Source: Nanobdellota archaeon (GTDB lineage Archaea; Nanobdellota; Nanobdellia; SCGC-AAA011-G17; JAFCDX01). Taken from it: a stretch of DNA of 5,222 nt. Position numbers and translations under genes: made by a program. Location: the NCBI GenBank assembly GCA_018816585.1, contig JAHIVQ010000110.1:1-5222 (forward strand), given 5' to 3'. This document shows, in pieces, positions 1 through 4,759 of the stretch; positions within the stretch are counted from its first letter, which is position 1; every line of letters begins with the position of its first letter. The notes under the pieces were generated by a model. The model had not been told where the DNA came from. It made no database searches and was given only the letters and a program-made list of their open reading frames with translations.

Positions 1-24
1 AGATTTACAAATAAGTTTTGTTAA

Positions 25-32
25 TTATAAAT
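25..32 (+). promoter_or_regulatory. possible TATA box of the first gene
   Basis: TTATAAAT lies in an A/T-rich stretch about 20 bp (box centre to ATG) before the start at 49. This is slightly closer than the 24-26 bp seen for the other leaderless promoters here, so the assignment is tentative. No Shine-Dalgarno sequence is visible before the ATG. Confidence 0.4.
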
Positions 33-48
33 ACTAAACAAAAATAAA

Positions 49-471
49 ATGACTCTAAAAATTAATAATAAATATATAAAAGAAAAATTTGGTGCAGATT
101 TACCCCAAAAGAACATCAATGCTCTGAGAACTGCTATGCAGAAATATGGAGATAATCACTGGTGGGAATCAAAAGATCCAGTAGAAATAGCAAGATATCA
201 AGTTTTTGAAAACATTTTAATGTCTGATTTCTCAAAATATCATGAGGGTATTGAAAAACTTGTTGAAAGACCAGTTTATACACACGAATTTGCTTTGAAT
301 GTTGAAGGTTTGAGACAAGAAGATAGTGAAGCTATTGCAAGATTGGATGGTAAAATAGGAGCTCTTGATGATAAAGTTGTATGTGAAAGAGAAGTAAAAG
401 GAATTAAAACCATTTTAGATTATTATCAAAAAACAGGAAAACCTATGATTAGTATAGTTATACCAAAGTAA
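49..471 (+). CDS. conserved-looking hypothetical protein, 140 aa
   Basis: I do not recognise a named family. The product is a soluble, mixed-charge 140-residue protein with no signal peptide or membrane segment. The central part, about residues 56-90, looks the most constrained: it has an aromatic/histidine pattern (HWW at 37-39, HEG at 65-67, RPVYTHEF at 74-81, NVEGLR at 84-89) of the kind seen in conserved hypothetical proteins of DPANN archaea. That resemblance is from memory, not a search. The C-terminal third is mostly helical and ends in a short hydrophobic strand (ISIVIPK). ATG 49 is the only good start: there are A-rich bases and a TATA-like box just upstream and no ribosome binding site, suggesting a leaderless or very short-leader message. 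It has its own convergent terminator and is not in an operon with the genes to its right. The His/Glu pairs could bind metal, but nothing proves it. Confidence 0.8.
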   Translation: MTLKINNKYIKEKFGADLPQKNINALRTAMQKYGDNHWWESKDPVEIARYQVFENILMSDFSKYHEGIEKLVERPVYTHEFALNVEGLRQEDSEAIARLDGKIGALDDKVVCEREVKGIKTILDYYQKTGKPMISIVIPK

Positions 472-474
472 TAT

Positions 475-494
475 AAAAAAATCTAATTTTTTTT
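475..494. terminator. bidirectional poly-T terminator between convergent genes
   Basis: A run of seven A (475-481) and a run of eight T (487-494) are separated by TCTAA. Read on plus, the T run follows the stop at 469-471; read on minus, the A run gives seven T directly after the stop at 483-485. Archaeal RNA polymerase terminates at such T runs, so one short element can end both converging transcripts. Confidence 0.6.
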
Positions 495-656
495 CTTTAA
501 CTTATCAGGAATTTCTTCTCTTAATTTTTCTGTCAGTTTTTCAATTTCTTTTACATCAACACTATTAACATCATTTGGTTTTGATTCTTCTTTTTTTTGA
601 GATTTCTCAACCATGGCCCTTACAAATTCCATATATTTTGTTCTGACATCTGACAT
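483..656 (-). CDS. small charged protein, 57 aa, unknown function
   Basis: An open frame on the minus strand encodes a 57-residue protein beginning MSDVRTKYMEFVRAMVEK and ending in a lysine cluster. It has a helical N-terminal part, a polar Lys/Glu/Ser linker (about residues 18-30) and a second amphipathic helix containing VKEIEKLTEKLREEIPDKLK. It has no cysteines, no membrane segment and no family I recognise. Support for it being real: it fills the gap between two genes, ends exactly at a convergent terminator, has sensible charged composition, and has a TATA box centred about 25-26 bp before ATG 656, the spacing expected for a leaderless start. An in-frame ATG at 662 would add Met-Asn but sits only about 20 bp from the box, so I prefer 656. 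It could be a small protein-binding or nucleic-acid-associated helix protein; that is a guess from composition only. Confidence 0.65.
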   Translation of the reverse strand: MSDVRTKYMEFVRAMVEKSQKKEESKPNDVNSVDVKEIEKLTEKLREEIPDKLKKKN

Positions 657-677
657 ATTCATTATACGAATATCTTA

Positions 678-685
678 TATATAAA
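678..685 (-). promoter_or_regulatory. TATA box for the 57-aa minus gene
   Basis: Read on minus the sequence is TTTATATA, the archaeal TATA consensus. Its centre is about 25.5 bp from ATG 656, which predicts a leaderless transcript and decides between the two candidate starts 656 and 662. Confidence 0.6.
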
Positions 686-704
686 TTTATACTTTTTAGA
701 AAAA

Positions 705-712
705 TATATAAA
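705..712 (+). promoter_or_regulatory. TATA box for the transporter gene pair
   Basis: TATATAAA is centred about 25.5 bp upstream of ATG 734. No Shine-Dalgarno lies between them, so transcription probably begins at or next to the start codon. The box lies back to back with the minus-strand TATA box at 678-685, making a compact divergent promoter. Confidence 0.65.
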
Positions 713-733
713 AGAATATGGATAATAATTGCT

Positions 734-1276
734 ATGAAGAGGTTTCATGATGGTTTTAGGGAGATATTTGGTTCTCAGTTAGTTTCTATAATAGGAGGGT
801 TGATTGCAGGTACCTTGTTAGCTGTTTATACAAATAAAATTCTATTAATTCCAGGAATGCTTATATTACTGCCTGGATTTTTAGAAATGAGGGGAAATAT
901 AAGTGGCTCTTTTGCTTCAAGATTAAGTTCTGGTTTATTCTTAAAAGTTATAAATCCAAATAAAATAAAAACAAAATTAATAAAAGACAATTTGATGGCT
1001 TCTTTTTTATTGGCGGTGATTATTTCTTTTGTTCTTGGATTAATAGCATTTACATTTAATTATTTTATTATCGGGTCATTTACACCAAAAATTATTTTTA
1101 TTCCTCTAATTGCAGGCATAATTGCTAATGCAATTGAGATTCCTTTAACATTATTTACTACAATTTATTTATTTAAAAAAGGGCATGATCCAAATAATAT
1201 AATGGGTCCATTTATTATGTCAACTGGAGATATTACAAGCATTGTTTCATTACTAATAGTATTGGTGATAATATGA
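734..1276 (+). CDS. MgtE/SLC41-type divalent cation transporter, first half
   Basis: This is a membrane protein of 180 aa matching one MgtE transmembrane domain (MgtE/SLC41 divalent cation transporters, usually Mg2+). Five membrane segments can be drawn: about 14-32, 36-50, 86-108, 119-147 and 159-180. Two hallmark regions are visible. A loop after TM2 reads PGFLEMRGNISGSFASRLSS (47-66), very like the SLC41 first-repeat motif with G-N and ASRLST. Before the last helix, DPNNIMGPFIMSTGDI (152-167) carries the conserved Asp (D166) that, in the family, lies in the ion pathway of the final helix. The cytoplasmic N and CBS magnesium-sensing domains of bacterial MgtE are absent. The ATG is fixed by its TATA box (leaderless). 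The stop overlaps the next start (ATGA, 1273-1276), so the two halves are translationally coupled and probably assemble together. Substrate specificity is inferred from family only. Confidence 0.85.
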   Translation: MKRFHDGFREIFGSQLVSIIGGLIAGTLLAVYTNKILLIPGMLILLPGFLEMRGNISGSFASRLSSGLFLKVINPNKIKTKLIKDNLMASFLLAVIISFVLGLIAFTFNYFIIGSFTPKIIFIPLIAGIIANAIEIPLTLFTTIYLFKKGHDPNNIMGPFIMSTGDITSIVSLLIVLVII

Positions 1277-1968
1277 AGATTCCCAGGCAACATTTAGAGA
1301 TGTTAAGAAAAATAAAAAGAGAAAAGTATCATCCATTAATACATAAGCTACATAAAAAGCATAAAATTTCTAAAAAAACCTTGTTTTATATAAAAGAATA
1401 TGGACCACACACTAATATTTTTAAGACTATAATCAAAGAAAGTATTAAAATTTTATTACTTGCTTCTATACTAAGTTCTTTTGGTGGTTTTGCTTTGGAA
1501 TCAATAAAAAATCTCTTTATTGTAATAATGCCTCTTATCATTTTATTACCTACTTTAAATGGAATGATTGGAAGTTATGGTTCTATTATCTCTTCCAGGT
1601 TTTCAACAATGTTATATGAGGACAAAATAAAGAAGAATTTATGGAAGAATAAAGAATTAGAAAATTTATTCTTTGAAATATTTGGTATTTCAATATTAAC
1701 TACTGTTATTGGTATAATTCTCTCTTTTATTATTTCATTCTTTTTTGATTATAAATTAAGCTTATTAATAATTGGTAAAATATTTTTAGTAATCATATTA
1801 GATGTTGTAATAATTGTTAATATATTATTTTTCATCTCTGTTTTTGCAGGATTATATTTTTACAAGAAAAAAGAGGACCCAAATAATTTTTTGATACCTA
1901 TAACAACTTCTATTGCAGATTTTGGTAATATGATAATCCTTGCTATTTTAGTTATATTATTTTTTTAA
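1273..1968 (+). CDS. MgtE/SLC41-type divalent cation transporter, second half
   Basis: A 231-aa partner of the preceding gene. Residues 1-50 form a strongly basic cytoplasmic extension (HKLHKKHKISKKTLFYIKEY at 24-43), a recurring N-terminal feature of archaeal MgtE-like permeases as I remember them. The MgtE domain follows, with segments at about 56-75, 81-97, 135-158, 163-196 and 205-230. PTLNGMIGSYGSIISSRFST (93-112) matches the second-repeat motif of SLC41 (P-N-G-GG-ASR-ST), and EDPNNFLIPITTSIADFGN (201-219) matches the helix carrying the conserved Asp (D216). The usual Gly before this Asp is Ala here. Together the two proteins equal the two repeats of a eukaryotic SLC41 carrier or the two subunits of an MgtE dimer. 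The start overlaps the upstream stop by 4 nt. The stop lies inside a seven-T run that can act as terminator. Confidence 0.83.
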   Translation: MKIPRQHLEMLRKIKREKYHPLIHKLHKKHKISKKTLFYIKEYGPHTNIFKTIIKESIKILLLASILSSFGGFALESIKNLFIVIMPLIILLPTLNGMIGSYGSIISSRFSTMLYEDKIKKNLWKNKELENLFFEIFGISILTTVIGIILSFIISFFFDYKLSLLIIGKIFLVIILDVVIIVNILFFISVFAGLYFYKKKEDPNNFLIPITTSIADFGNMIILAILVILFF

Positions 1969-1977
1969 AAGAAAAAA
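1960..1977. terminator. T-run terminators of the convergent transporter and tRNA genes
   Basis: Seven T at 1960-1966, overlapping the transporter stop codon, can end the plus transcript. Six A at 1972-1977 give six T on minus directly after the tRNA discriminator base, as expected for an archaeal tRNA terminator. Confidence 0.5.
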
Positions 1978-2007
1978 TGGGCCCAACGAGATTTGAACTC
2001 GCGACCA

Positions 2008-2018
2008 TTAGCCGATTT
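2008..2018 (-). other. tRNA intron 3 (11 nt, position 43/44)
   Basis: A relaxed bulge-helix-loop motif: on minus AGCC (2021-2024) pairs with GGCT (2010-2013), enclosing a 7-nt loop AGAAATC, with a 3-nt bulge AAT on the 3' side and an outer helix CC/GG plus a G-U pair (2025-2027 with 2004-2006). Cutting after the second base of each bulge removes AAATCGGCTAA and leaves the variable loop TGGTC. A one-base shift, leaving AGGTC, also makes a plausible tRNA, so the exact ends carry one base of doubt. Confidence 0.75.
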
Positions 2019-2024
2019 CTGGCT

Positions 2025-2051
2025 GGCTTAGCTCATATCCTAGATATGTCA
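2025..2051 (-). other. tRNA intron 2 (27 nt, canonical position 37/38)
   Basis: A classical motif: the outer helix is the anticodon stem itself (CTGGT with GCCAG). The central 4-bp helix pairs exon CTTA (positions 32-35) with intron TAAG. The bulges are TAT on the 5' side and CCA on the 3' side. Inside is a hairpin CATATC-TAG-GATATG (6 bp), closed by one further G-C pair across a small internal loop. The outer helix is complete only once intron 1 has gone. Confidence 0.85.
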
Positions 2052-2059
2052 TATAAGAC

Positions 2060-2080
2060 TTGCACTTAACATTTGTTAAT
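2060..2080 (-). other. tRNA intron 1 (21 nt, position 29/30)
   Basis: A bulge-helix-bulge: the inner helix TTAAC/GTTAA closes a 4-nt loop AAAT. The 5' bulge is TGA, the central helix GCAC/GTGC (4 bp), the 3' bulge AAG, and the outer helix AGA/TCT (3 bp). Cuts after the second base of each bulge join CTG to GT and so create the 5' strand of the anticodon stem. The central helix borrows two bases of the D stem, so the D arm must open for cleavage. Confidence 0.82.
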
Positions 2081-2134
2081 CAGTGCTCTACCAGGCTGAG
2101 CTATGGGCCCATCTTTAAAATTAGAAGTAAGATG

Positions 2135-2143
2135 TTTAAAAAA
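2135..2143 (-). promoter_or_regulatory. probable TATA box of the tRNA gene
   Basis: On minus the sequence is TTTTTTAAA, centred about 29 bp before the tRNA 5' end, predicting a start 2-3 nt before the mature end. The same T run lies 5 nt after the stop of the radical SAM gene and could also serve as its terminator. Co-transcription of the two genes is not excluded. Confidence 0.5.
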
Positions 2144-2148
2144 CTTTC

Positions 2149-3144
2149 CTAATTTACAGGATCTTTTTCAAAGACCCACGGCTTGTAAGTTGGATATAAT
2201 ATAATTTTGTATGCTTTTAATTTGTATTTTTTAGCTAGTAATTTTAAATCTTTCAAATCACATTCAGCATATTTTTCTTTTTTATCATATTCTAAATTTA
2301 ATTTCTTAGCTATTTCTTCATCACATTCCAAGGCGCCAAATACTAACATTCCATTTTCATCTATTTTTTGCCAGGATTTTTTTATAATTTCAGCTCTTCT
2401 TTTGTTTCTTTCATTTAATTGACCATAATATTTGTTCTGCAGAGAACAAAAATTAACCTTTACATTCTTGCTTATAGCATATCTTACTATTTCTAATGCT
2501 AATTTCTTTGAACCTTCAACAGCATAACTGAATTCAGGATGCTTGAAATGTCTTTTTTCCATTTCTTCTATATTTGTATCTGAAAATTCAAATTCATTCA
2601 AGTTTAGAAAAATATTATTTTTAGAACAAAAATTAACTATTTCCTTTAAATAATCTTTTTGCCCTGGAATTACAGGAACTTCAATACCTACATTCATCTT
2701 GCTTTTTAGTGCATGCTCAATACCATTTAGTGAATGAAATCTTATTTCATCTAATCCTGCTTCTTCTAATTCTCTGATATTTTTTTCATTTGCTAGATTT
2801 CCATAAGTATACAAGTGAGCATGAAAGTTTTTTCCAAATTTTTCTTTTAAAAATTTTAAGTATTTAACAACTGTTTTTATTGCAAGAAATGGCTCTCCTC
2901 CTGTTATTCCAACACCAAGAGCATTCATTTCAATTGCTTCTTCTGCAGCTTCTTCAGGGGTTTTAACAGGCCTTTCATTTGCATATACTAAATCTTTATT
3001 TTTCCTTTCAAATGATATTGGGCAGTACCAGCATTTTGAATTACATTTTCCCGTAATAAACAAGACTAGTTTAGCTCCTTCTAAGCATAATCTACATCCT
3101 TCAGGAAGATAACTCCAAGTTGCTCCAAATTTGTTTCTTTCCAT
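2149..3144 (-). CDS. radical SAM protein, archaeal COG2108-like
   Basis: A 331-aa soluble enzyme. The radical SAM cluster motif CNSKCWYC (C34, C38, C41) would bind a 4Fe-4S cluster and S-adenosylmethionine to generate a 5'-deoxyadenosyl radical; GGEP (82-85) is the SAM amino-group motif. The preceding GCRLCLEGAKLVLFITGKC contributes an extra C17-x2-C20 pair. Later signatures IEVPVIPG (154-161), LNLNEFEFSDTN (180-191) and VNFCSLQNKYYGQLNERNKRRA (a stretch across 230-251, with C233) are what I recall of COG2108, an archaeal group related to pyruvate formate-lyase activating enzyme in sequence but of unknown reaction. Additional cysteines are at 173, 274 and 295. Length is typical for the group as I remember it. 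There is no glycyl-radical enzyme beside it, so a PFL-activase role is unsupported. The start is supported by a TATA box about 24 bp upstream (leaderless). Confidence 0.85.
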   Translation of the reverse strand: MERNKFGATWSYLPEGCRLCLEGAKLVLFITGKCNSKCWYCPISFERKNKDLVYANERPVKTPEEAAEEAIEMNALGVGITGGEPFLAIKTVVKYLKFLKEKFGKNFHAHLYTYGNLANEKNIRELEEAGLDEIRFHSLNGIEHALKSKMNVGIEVPVIPGQKDYLKEIVNFCSKNNIFLNLNEFEFSDTNIEEMEKRHFKHPEFSYAVEGSKKLALEIVRYAISKNVKVNFCSLQNKYYGQLNERNKRRAEIIKKSWQKIDENGMLVFGALECDEEIAKKLNLEYDKKEKYAECDLKDLKLLAKKYKLKAYKIILYPTYKPWVFEKDPVN

Positions 3145-3163
3145 TTCTTTATTTAATAAAAAT

Positions 3164-3172
3164 TATTTAAAA
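3164..3172 (-). promoter_or_regulatory. TATA box of the radical SAM gene
   Basis: On minus TTTTAAATA is centred about 24 bp before ATG 3144. No Shine-Dalgarno is present, which fits a leaderless message. Confidence 0.5.
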
Positions 3173-3223
3173 GAGTTCTTCTTTTATATGCTATCACTTC
3201 TAAGTAATTATAAAAACAAAAGC

Positions 3224-3231
3224 TTTATATA
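3224..3231 (+). promoter_or_regulatory. TATA box (with BRE-like AAAAGC) of the RHH-ATPase operon
   Basis: TTTATATA preceded by purine-rich ACAAAAGC (BRE-like) is the best promoter in the intergenic region. It predicts a start near 3253-3254 and a leader of about 35 nt. A second A/T box at 3253-3260 would instead give a leader of about 6 nt. Confidence 0.55.
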
Positions 3232-3284
3232 CTACTTCAGATTCTAAACTGATATATTATACTACTTTATGGTAGTGTATACTA
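3228..3284 (+). repeat. TATACTA(CTT) repeat cluster, candidate operator
   Basis: TATACTACTT occurs at 3228-3237 and again at 3258-3267, exactly 30 bp apart. TATACTA recurs at 3278-3284, 20 bp further on, so all three sit on about the same face of the helix. ACTAC at 3261-3265 is also mirrored by GTAGT at 3272-3276 (6-bp spacer). An imperfect inverted copy, AAGTAATTATA, lies at 3202-3212. The first copy overlaps the TATA box, so protein binding would block transcription. The likely binder is the ribbon-helix-helix protein encoded directly downstream; such proteins usually bind short phased repeats. The repeats are seen; the operator role is inferred. Confidence 0.6.
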
Positions 3285-3288
3285 AAAA

Positions 3289-3435
3289 ATGAAGCAAAAA
3301 TTAAGCATAACAATTGATGAAAACAAAATAAAATTAATTGAAAAGATAATAGAATCTGGAAAATTTAGAAATAAATCTCATATTTTAGAATATAGTTTGG
3401 ACAAATTCTTGGAGGAAAATAAAAATGACAATTAA
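3289..3435 (+). CDS. ribbon-helix-helix (CopG/Arc-like) regulator, 48 aa
   Basis: A tiny protein with the ribbon-helix-helix plan. A short basic strand KQKLSITID (2-10) would pair with a second monomer and enter the DNA major groove. Helix A (ENKIKLIEKIIES, 11-23) is followed by the G-K-F-R-N-K-S turn (24-30), which is the family hallmark (G-x-F/Y-x-N-R/K-S), and helix B (HILEYSLDKFLEENK, 31-45). Forty-eight residues is normal for a minimal dimeric repressor. The TATACTA repeats just upstream are the natural candidate for its binding site, implying autoregulation. It ends 11 bp inside the next gene, whose Shine-Dalgarno lies within this coding region, so the two are co-translated. Either a partner-less autoregulator or an antitoxin-type protein is possible, but the next gene does not look like a known toxin. 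Confidence 0.82.
   Translation: MKQKLSITIDENKIKLIEKIIESGKFRNKSHILEYSLDKFLEENKNDN
3411..3415 (+). promoter_or_regulatory. Shine-Dalgarno GGAGG of the ATPase gene
   Basis: GGAGG sits 9 nt before ATG 3425, inside the end of the regulator gene. It is the only strong Shine-Dalgarno in the window and marks this gene as internal to an operon, in contrast to the leaderless first genes. Confidence 0.75.
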
Positions 3436-4756
3436 AGATACTCTGGACAAATTAGAGCAAGGAACATATAAAAATTCTAAGCCAATCATACTTGGAGGAA
3501 TACCTTTTAGTGCAAGAGATGTATTAGTTAAAGCTCCGCTTCTAGCAAAGCTTAATATGTTTTATCTTGGAGATAGAGGAGAAGGTAAAACCCAATTGGC
3601 TCATGATATAAATTCCTACTTTGGAGAAAATGTTTGTTATGCAGAAGGAAGGCCTGATTTTGAACCATCTGAATTATTCAGGCAGCTAAATGCGCAAACT
3701 TTAGGCAAGGTCTTAAGGGGAGAAGCAAGCCAGGAAGAAGTTGCAAAAATTGAAGAATTAACCAAAAATGTAAACAGAAACTTATTTTATATTGATGAAC
3801 TGAACAGATGCCCACCTATAACTCAAAACTATTTTTTTAATTTAATGGATGGAAAAATAATTTTCCATGGAAAGATATTGCCTTTGGGAAACAAAGGTTA
3901 TAGTGTAGGTTTTGCCTCTGCAAACTCAGGAAATGCCTATACTAGTACTTTTGATATGGATGCTGCATTGCTAGACAGAATGCATATGACCTTAGATATA
4001 ACCCATCCTGATTTTTTTACAACTGCAGAAGATGTTTTTGATATTTTTTCAGGCGATAAAAAAGATCCAAGGGCATCAATGCCTGCTAATGAAGGAGAGG
4101 GTCTGACACATAAAATTTTAGAAATGCATGAAGAATTTAAGAAAAGACCAGCATCTCCAATTTTATGCTTGATGGCGCCTTATTTTAATATTGGATTGGA
4201 TTATGCAAGAAATACTTCAAAGCACAGCAAGAGAGCATTAAAAAAATTATGGCCTAATATTCAGGGATTAGATCAGGCTACAGATGAAGATAAAATGTAT
4301 CCTTTGTCTAAAAGAGCAATATTAGGAGCAATAGCCTTAACTTCTGGATTAGAGATGATAGCAGAAGAAACAGGAAAAATGCCTGCAAAAACAAATAAAG
4401 AAAAGGCTTCAACAGAATTGGAATTATTCTTGGATGCATTGAAATTGACAATTCCTTATTCAGGAGTTATTTCCCAGAATTATATTGAATCTAGATGTAA
4501 TGGAGATAATTATACTGCATTTGAAAATTTATTTGGGGAGAATTCTTCAAGAAGAAGGGAAATAAGAGAGAAATTCCCAAAAATTTATGATGCTTTTCTT
4601 TTAGCTTTATATGGAAAAACCAACACTTCTTTATTGGATGATATTTCAAGTGGTGAAGGTGAATGGAAGCCTGTGAGAGATGCTGTTAGTTACTATGCAA
4701 ATTCTGCTGACAAGGAAATTTCCAATGAAAAAATAATAGAACAAGCAAAGGAATAA
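3425..4756 (+). CDS. MoxR-like AAA+ ATPase with long C-terminal region
   Basis: A cytoplasmic AAA+ ATPase of 443 aa. Walker A GDRGEGKT (49-56, K55), Walker B FYIDELNR (121-128, D124/E125, with the MoxR-style N-R), sensor 1 ASANS (164-168, N167), arginine-finger region LLDRM (182-186, R185) and a sensor-2-like YPLSKRA (292-298, R297) are all intact, so it should hydrolyse ATP. FEPSEL (79-84) corresponds to the P-S-D-L segment of MoxR proteins. MoxR ATPases act as chaperones that mature or remodel partner proteins, often with von Willebrand A domains, from a hexameric ring. Typical members have about 300-330 residues. Here roughly 100 extra residues (about 340-443), not matched to any domain I know, follow the lid, and there is an insert around 200-280. 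Expression is coupled to the upstream regulator (11-bp overlap); the next gene starts 3 nt after its stop and is the probable client or partner. Confidence 0.85.
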   Translation: MTIKDTLDKLEQGTYKNSKPIILGGIPFSARDVLVKAPLLAKLNMFYLGDRGEGKTQLAHDINSYFGENVCYAEGRPDFEPSELFRQLNAQTLGKVLRGEASQEEVAKIEELTKNVNRNLFYIDELNRCPPITQNYFFNLMDGKIIFHGKILPLGNKGYSVGFASANSGNAYTSTFDMDAALLDRMHMTLDITHPDFFTTAEDVFDIFSGDKKDPRASMPANEGEGLTHKILEMHEEFKKRPASPILCLMAPYFNIGLDYARNTSKHSKRALKKLWPNIQGLDQATDEDKMYPLSKRAILGAIALTSGLEMIAEETGKMPAKTNKEKASTELELFLDALKLTIPYSGVISQNYIESRCNGDNYTAFENLFGENSSRRREIREKFPKIYDAFLLALYGKTNTSLLDDISSGEGEWKPVRDAVSYYANSADKEISNEKIIEQAKE

Positions 4757-4759
4757 AAA

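Larger units (their letters stand above)
1978..2110 (-). tRNA. tRNA-Ile (anticodon UAU) with three introns
   Basis: The 133-nt gene gives an ordinary 74-nt tRNA only after three introns are removed. Ends: acceptor GGGCCCA/TGGGCCC (7 bp), discriminator A, no encoded CCA. D arm: GCTC, loop AGCCTGGTA, GAGC, with T8 and A9. T arm: GCGAG, loop TTCAAAT, CTCGT. The unspliced middle cannot form an anticodon arm with U33. Removing 2060-2080, 2025-2051 and 2008-2018 yields CTGGT / CTTATAA / GCCAG (5-bp stem with one U-G pair, U33, A37, A38) followed by a normal variable loop TGGTC. The anticodon TAT lies at 2053-2055. Every intron is predicted by its own bulge-helix-bulge or relaxed motif, and the three lengths sum exactly to the 59 nt in excess of a standard tRNA. 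The introns fall at tRNA positions 29/30, 37/38 and 43/44. UAU reads AUA; most archaea instead use a CAU tRNA carrying agmatidine. AUA codons are used in the neighbouring genes (e.g. 788-793, 3346-3351). Confidence 0.9.

Noticed and set aside
657..662. Upstream ATG at 662 as start of the minus-strand small gene
   Set aside because: It is in frame but only about 20 bp from the TATA box, whereas ATG 656 sits at the leaderless distance. The difference is only two residues.
718..720. ATG at 718 as an alternative transporter start
   Set aside because: It is out of frame with the transporter, soon meets a stop, and lies upstream of the predicted transcript start.
1978..2110. Reading the tRNA as unspliced or single-intron, e.g. 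with an AAC or ACA anticodon, or as a long-variable-arm tRNA
   Set aside because: These readings lack U33 or a 5-bp anticodon stem, require an A34 not used by archaea, or leave a 9-16 nt unpaired variable region. The three-intron model satisfies every position.
2207..2422. 71-codon open frame on plus within the radical SAM gene
   Set aside because: It is antisense to a well-supported gene, Phe/Ser-rich from the reverse of Lys/Glu codons, and has no promoter or ribosome binding site.
3202..3284. CRISPR-like or mobile-element repeats
   Set aside because: The repeats are only 7-10 bp, irregularly spaced and confined to a promoter. There are no spacers, cas genes, transposase or target-site duplications.
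3289..4756. Toxin-antitoxin pair (ribbon-helix-helix antitoxin plus toxin)
   Set aside because: The second gene is a full AAA+ ATPase with all catalytic motifs, far larger than and unlike known toxins. An antitoxin role is therefore unsupported, though a regulator role stands.
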